The translations under genes were made by a program, and so were the position numbers. Under the pieces are notes generated by a model. It was given only the letters and a program-made list of their open reading frames with translations, did not search any database and had not been told where the DNA came from. 64,000 bases of DNA from an uncultured Oscillospiraceae bacterium. GTDB lineage: Bacteria > Bacillota > Clostridia > Oscillospirales > Ruminococcaceae. Location of the stretch: NCBI GenBank assembly GCA_934486875.1, contig CAKSPU010000003.1, forward strand, positions 24,313 to 88,312. The letters are read 5' to 3'. This document shows positions 60,444 through 64,000 of this stretch, one piece after another. Each line of letters begins with the position of its first letter. The first letter of the stretch is position 1.

Positions 60444-61388
60444 TTGAAGAAAAAAAGAAAACCCAACGGTGTAAAACTGTTCATCATATCAACGGCTATT
60501 TTATTTACGGCGGTGTTTTTATTGTCAGGTACAGCTTCACACAAGGACGATGAAAATAACATTGCAAAGGTGACCGAGCCCTCCGAAACAGGCAGCAGCA
60601 CAGGCAATGTCACCGATACATCATCAGCCGATGAAGCATCTCCCGATGTGACAGGTGCTTCCGATATCACGGACACATCTGTCGGAGATGACGCTTCCGA
60701 AACCGAAACAACGGCAGAGTCAAAGGAGCCGAAGCCCGACCCCTCAGATGCCGACAACACCTGGGCGATGTTCCTTGTGAACTCGAAAAATCAGGTTCCC
60801 GAGGAATACTGCGACGGCATCGAGACCGACCTTGTATATGAAAGCTGGAGGGAATATTATCTCGATTCCCGTGCGGCTGAGTATATGAAGCAGATGATAA
60901 AGGCTGCGGAGGAGGACGGCATCCAGCTTGTTGTGATGTCCGCATACCGCAGTGTGGAGTATCAGCAGAACAACTTCGACAAGAGCGTTCAGGACAGGAT
61001 AGACAACCGTGGAATGACCTATGAAGAGGCATATGCGGATACCTTGAAGGAAGTCCAGCTCCCCGGCTACAGCGAGCATAATGCAGGCGTTGCGGCGGAT
61101 ATTATGTCCAACGAGGAGACCAGTATGGAGGACGACCGCTTCAAGAACACAAAGGCGTATGAGTGGCTCCGGGAAAACGCTGCGGATTACGGCTTTATCC
61201 TCAGATATCCCGAAAACAAGGAGGATATCACGGGGATAATATATGAACCGTGGCACTACCGCTTTGTGGGCGTTTACTACGCAAAGCTCCTTGCCGACAA
61301 GGGCGTTACGCTGGAGGAATATTTTGAGGAAATGAACTGGGTCGATGAGGACGGCAAGGCTGTTTATCATCTCCCTGAGCTTGAATAA
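60444..61388 (+). CDS. VanY-type D-alanyl-D-alanine carboxypeptidase
   Basis: A 314-residue membrane-anchored M15B peptidase that trims the terminal D-Ala from peptidoglycan stems. A basic N-terminus and TM (about 12-30) are followed by a Ser/Thr/Glu-rich linker (about 35-110), and then a peptidase domain with SAYRSVEYQ, the zinc motif GYSEHNAGVAADI (S-x-H-x-x-G-x-A-x-D) and the catalytic EPWHYRFVG. Start TTG at 60444 has AAAAGGA 9 bases upstream; the ATG 39 bases earlier has no site. Divergent from nrdR. Confidence 0.9.
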   Translation: MKKKRKPNGVKLFIISTAILFTAVFLLSGTASHKDDENNIAKVTEPSETGSSTGNVTDTSSADEASPDVTGASDITDTSVGDDASETETTAESKEPKPDPSDADNTWAMFLVNSKNQVPEEYCDGIETDLVYESWREYYLDSRAAEYMKQMIKAAEEDGIQLVVMSAYRSVEYQQNNFDKSVQDRIDNRGMTYEEAYADTLKEVQLPGYSEHNAGVAADIMSNEETSMEDDRFKNTKAYEWLRENAADYGFILRYPENKEDITGIIYEPWHYRFVGVYYAKLLADKGVTLEEYFEEMNWVDEDGKAVYHLPELE

Positions 61389-61409
61389 AAAATGAAAGGA
61401 AGTTTTAAA

Positions 61410-62900
61410 ATGAACAAGATGATGAATATGCCCGAGATAAAGCTCGGTATCGCAGCAGTCAGCAGAAGCTGCTTTCCCAAGAGCCTTTCCGAAGAAAGAT
61501 GCGGAGAGGTCTGTAAGAAGTGTGCGGAAAGGGGAATAGAGATATTCCGCTGTCCCACAGTTTCCGAAAATGAGAATGATATGGTGAAAGCCGTTTCCGA
61601 GCTTAAGGCAGCAGGCGTGAATGCGCTTGTGGTATATCTCGGAAACTTCGGTCCCGAGACCGTGGAAACACTTCTTGCAAAGAAATTCGGACTTCCCGTA
61701 ATGTTCGCCGCCGCTGCGGAGGAAAGCGGAAAGGACCTTATCGACGGCAGAGGAGATGCATTCTGCGGAATGCTCAACGCAAGCTATAATCTCGGACTCA
61801 GAGGAGTAAAGGCTTACATACCCGAATATCCCGTCGGCACACCCGACAAGGTGGCTGAGATGATAGAGGGATTTATCCCCGTGGCAAGAGCCGTTCTCGG
61901 TCTTTCAAAGCTGAAGGTCATCTCTTTCGGACCCCGTCCCCAGGATTTTCTTGCCTGCAACGCACCCATTGCCCGCCTTTATGATATCGGCGCTGAGATA
62001 GAGGAAAATTCCGAGCTTGACCTTTATGCGGCATTCAACGCTCACGCAGGCGATGCGAGAATTGAAAAGGTGGCTGCCGAAATGGCTGCGGAGCTTGGAC
62101 AGGGCAACAAAATGCCCGGTATCCTCCCCAAGCTTGCTCAGTATGAGATCACCCTCCTTGACTGGGCTGAGGAGCACAAGGGCGAGAGAGAGTATGTTGT
62201 ATTTGCAAACAAGTGCTGGCCCTCGTTCCAGACACAGTTCGGCTTCGTTCCCTGCTATGTGAACAGCCGTCTTACGGGAAGAGGCATTCCCGTTTCCTGC
62301 GAGGTGGATATCTGGGGCGCTGTCAGCGAGTACATAGGTCAGTGCGTTTCCGACGACTGCGTAACTCTCCTTGATATCAACAATACCGTTCCCGGGGATA
62401 TCTATGACGAGGACATCAAGGGAAAATTTGATTACAGCCTTACAGATACATTTATGGGCTTCCACTGCGGAAACACAGCTTCGGGCAAGCTTGCTTCCTG
62501 CGAGATGAAGTTCCAGAGAATTATGCGCAGAGACCTTGAGCCCGACAGAGAGCCCGACATCACAAGAGGTACTCTTGAGGGCGATATCGCCGCATCTCAG
62601 GTAACGCTTTTCCGTCTCCAGTCCACTGCCGATGCAGAGCTTGCGGCTTATACCGCACAGGGCGAGGTGCTCCCCGTGGCTTCACGTTCCTTTGGTGCCA
62701 TAGGCGTGTTTGCCATAAAGGAAATGGGAAGATTCTACCGTCACGTGCTCATCGAGGGACGCTTCCCCCACCACGGCGCAGTAGTGTTCGCTCACAAGGG
62801 TAAGGAGCTGTACAACGTTCTGAGATATCTCGGTGTAAAGAAGATAGGCTTCAATCAGCCTGCGGGAATGCTTTACCCCACAGAAAACCCCTTTGCCTGA
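61410..62900 (+). CDS. L-fucose/L-arabinose isomerase family protein
   Basis: A 496-residue protein of the FucI/AraA isomerase superfamily. N-terminal part: KLGIAAVSRSCFPKSLSEERCGEV and VVYLGNFGPETVETLLAKKFGLPVMF. The C-terminal domain has TFMGFHCGNTASGKLAS and a closing RFPHHGAVVFAHKGKELYNVLRYLG, positions where such isomerases place metal and substrate ligands. It belongs to the less-studied branch annotated only at superfamily level, so the sugar is unknown. AAAGGA precedes ATG 61410. It lies 21 bases after the VanY-type gene, with no sugar kinase nearby. Confidence 0.82.
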   Translation: MNKMMNMPEIKLGIAAVSRSCFPKSLSEERCGEVCKKCAERGIEIFRCPTVSENENDMVKAVSELKAAGVNALVVYLGNFGPETVETLLAKKFGLPVMFAAAAEESGKDLIDGRGDAFCGMLNASYNLGLRGVKAYIPEYPVGTPDKVAEMIEGFIPVARAVLGLSKLKVISFGPRPQDFLACNAPIARLYDIGAEIEENSELDLYAAFNAHAGDARIEKVAAEMAAELGQGNKMPGILPKLAQYEITLLDWAEEHKGEREYVVFANKCWPSFQTQFGFVPCYVNSRLTGRGIPVSCEVDIWGAVSEYIGQCVSDDCVTLLDINNTVPGDIYDEDIKGKFDYSLTDTFMGFHCGNTASGKLASCEMKFQRIMRRDLEPDREPDITRGTLEGDIAASQVTLFRLQSTADAELAAYTAQGEVLPVASRSFGAIGVFAIKEMGRFYRHVLIEGRFPHHGAVVFAHKGKELYNVLRYLGVKKIGFNQPAGMLYPTENPFA

Positions 62901-62925
62901 TTTTTTGAATGGATAGTGATAATTG

Positions 62926-63072
62926 ATGAAAAGATTTTTAGGAGTTCTTTTTTCCGTTTTCGGATTTGTTTTCAACGCAATTCTTCTCTGCGGACTTATG
63001 ATACTGGGAATTGACCTTTACAACCGCAGCGAAGAGGAGAAAAAGGCACGTTCGGGCGGAGCGGAGAAGTAA
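62926..63072 (+). CDS. 48-residue single-pass membrane protein
   Basis: A short frame starting MKRFLGVLFSVFGFVFNAIL and ending EEEKKARSGGAEK. One hydrophobic segment (about 5-30) is followed by a charged tail. The stop overlaps the start of the next gene (TAATG), and it begins 25 bases after the isomerase stop, so it lies in an operon. The Shine-Dalgarno is weak (GGATAGTGA). Conserved length or family not known to me. Confidence 0.6.
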   Translation: MKRFLGVLFSVFGFVFNAILLCGLMILGIDLYNRSEEEKKARSGGAEK

Positions 63073-63521
63073 TGTTTTCCATAGATGAGATAAACGGCGG
63101 CTGGCTGAACGTTACCTTTGATCTCGGCGATGATGTTTACTGCATTATGGGCACGGACATCTGGGGAACGGACAGCGGCTTGCAGATAGTTAAAATGTGC
63201 GCCGATGCACTGAGCGGAAAAAACGGCTGCTATGCTGTGCTTGACAATGAGCCTGGAGCCTGGGTGACAGAGCTTTCACCGGAGGGACGGCTGTGCATTT
63301 ACCTGAGCCGTGAGGATCTTAAGGGAAAGCCCGATATGTCGCAGTGCGAAAAGGCTTTTGAGACAGACATTGATATTTCCGCTTTTGCAAGGGCTGTCTG
63401 TGGCGCATTTTCGGAATATTCCGAGGGTGATGGACGGAGCTTTTATGAAAGGGAAAGTCATATGGCATTTCCCGCAGATGAATTTGAGCGGCTCAGAACG
63501 CTCTTGAAAGAAGGAGAATGA
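63072..63521 (+). CDS. Hypothetical protein
   Basis: A 149-residue soluble acidic protein, MFSIDEINGGWLNVTFDLGDDVYCIMGTDIWG at the start, with alternating hydrophobic pattern and a helical C-terminus. I do not recognise the family. Its start is coupled to the upstream small membrane protein (TAATG), and its stop overlaps the possible maf start (ATGA), so it is the middle of a three-gene group. Confidence 0.75.
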   Translation: MFSIDEINGGWLNVTFDLGDDVYCIMGTDIWGTDSGLQIVKMCADALSGKNGCYAVLDNEPGAWVTELSPEGRLCIYLSREDLKGKPDMSQCEKAFETDIDISAFARAVCGAFSEYSEGDGRSFYERESHMAFPADEFERLRTLLKEGE

Positions 63522-63523
63522 CT

Positions 63524-64000
63524 ATGGTGATCCTCGCATCGGCATCGCCCCGCCGACAGGAGCTTTTAAAGCTTGCTGTGCAGGACTTTTCCGTGTGCCC
63601 TGCGGATATTGACGAAACGCTCCCCGAGGATATCGCTTCGGAAAATGCAGCGGAATATCTTGCGGTGAAAAAGGCATCGGCAGTGGCGGACACCTCCGAG
63701 CATATGTATGACACGGTCATTGGCTGCGATACGGTTGTCGTTCTGGACGGCGAAATAATGGGCAAGCCCCGTGACATCAACCACGCCCGTGAAATGCTCA
63801 CAAAGCTTTCGGGCAGGGTACACAAGGTCATAACGGGGGTCTGCATTTGCAGCAGGGGAAAGCGGACAAGCTTTTCCGAGACCACCGAGGTGGAGTTTTA
63901 TCCCCTGACACCCAGGGAGATCGAGGACTATATCAGCACAGGCGACCCGATGGACAAGGCAGGCGGTTACGGCATTCAGTCTCAGGGCTGTATGCTTGAG
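63524..64000 (+). CDS. maf: Maf-family nucleoside triphosphate pyrophosphatase (partial, runs off the window)
   Basis: The first 159 codons of a Maf protein. It starts MVILASASPRRQELLKL, with the family's S-x-S-P-R-R loop, and includes VIGCDTVVVLDGEIMGKP and KLSGRVHKVITGV, with further conserved TPREIEDYISTGDPMDKAGGYGIQ at the window end. Maf enzymes hydrolyse modified or canonical nucleotides to monophosphates. AAGGAG lies 7 bases before 63524; an in-frame ATG at 63518 overlaps the previous stop. Confidence 0.93.
   Translation, partial: MVILASASPRRQELLKLAVQDFSVCPADIDETLPEDIASENAAEYLAVKKASAVADTSEHMYDTVIGCDTVVVLDGEIMGKPRDINHAREMLTKLSGRVHKVITGVCICSRGKRTSFSETTEVEFYPLTPREIEDYISTGDPMDKAGGYGIQSQGCMLE

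Noticed and set aside
1..64000. CRISPR array or prophage
   Set aside because: No regularly spaced repeats, cas genes, integrase, capsid or terminase genes were found anywhere in the window.

Overview
The window looks like a Clostridia chromosome segment, most likely from a Ruminococcus-like member of the Oscillospiraceae. This is inference from the gene families present: class II GalT, DUF4317, a TSCPD protein of the TIGR03905 type, DUF5067 lipoproteins, RecD2, a fused tyrosine kinase with a Tyr-rich tail, and several cytoplasmic sensory proteins. Expression signals are those of a Gram-positive. Many promoters are near-consensus with TTGACA/TTGAAA-like and TATAAT boxes 17 bases apart, Shine-Dalgarno sites are strong (AAAGGAG, GGAGGT), and several genes start with TTG or GTG. 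Almost all genes are ordinary chromosomal genes packed into short operons; truly accessory DNA is limited to a few islands.

Layout. Bases 1-1650 hold a tRNA-Lys, a small conserved protein, an AT-rich membrane-anchored protein of unknown function, and the first copy of a 160-bp palindromic element. Bases 1650-4740 carry galE and galT (Leloir pathway), separated by a scar of two decayed insertion sequences. Bases 4800-12970 (minus strand) form an amide-utilisation locus: aliphatic amidase amiE, a urea/amide-type ABC transporter urtABCDE, a second nitrilase-superfamily enzyme and, behind a terminator, an iron-type alcohol dehydrogenase. A divergent AraC-type response regulator and a PAS histidine kinase (13.5-15.8 kb) probably control it. 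The amiE leader contains a terminator-like hairpin.

Bases 15.9-29.3 kb hold a cytidylate-kinase-like protein, a chemoreceptor, a cytoplasmic clan-A glycoside hydrolase, rsmD-coaD, uvrC, DUF1893 and DUF4317 proteins, an orphan YezG-type immunity protein inside a 0.7-kb inverted-repeat-bounded island, a PAS-GGDEF protein with a degenerate LGDEF motif, and an MFS permease. Bases 29.6-39.5 kb carry a Cache-PAS-GGDEF cyclase, a PHP phosphoesterase with TSCPD and DUF218 proteins, and a tightly coupled run of murD, two M42 peptidases, a GNAT acetyltransferase and a YnbB-like PLP enzyme.

Bases 39.7-51.5 kb hold clpC (its stop codon abuts the second copy of the 160-bp element), glgA, a small leucine-rich-repeat protein, a Ca2+-type P-ATPase, alaS with a HIT protein, and a DUF5067 lipoprotein. 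Bases 51.5-58.3 kb form one long minus-strand operon, recD2-comF-pyridoxamine kinase-trmL-degV-BY-kinase. The window ends with the CCA-adding enzyme, nrdR, a VanY-type carboxypeptidase, a FucI/AraA-family isomerase, a 48-residue membrane protein, a hypothetical protein and the first part of maf.

The most unusual items are the pair of 160-bp palindromic elements (equal length, with a compensatory base change in their arms, plus at least one solo end), the inverted-repeat island carrying an orphan immunity gene, the head-to-head IS scar inside the gal locus, and the attenuator-like leader of the amide operon. No CRISPR array, prophage or wholly unfamiliar multigene system was found.
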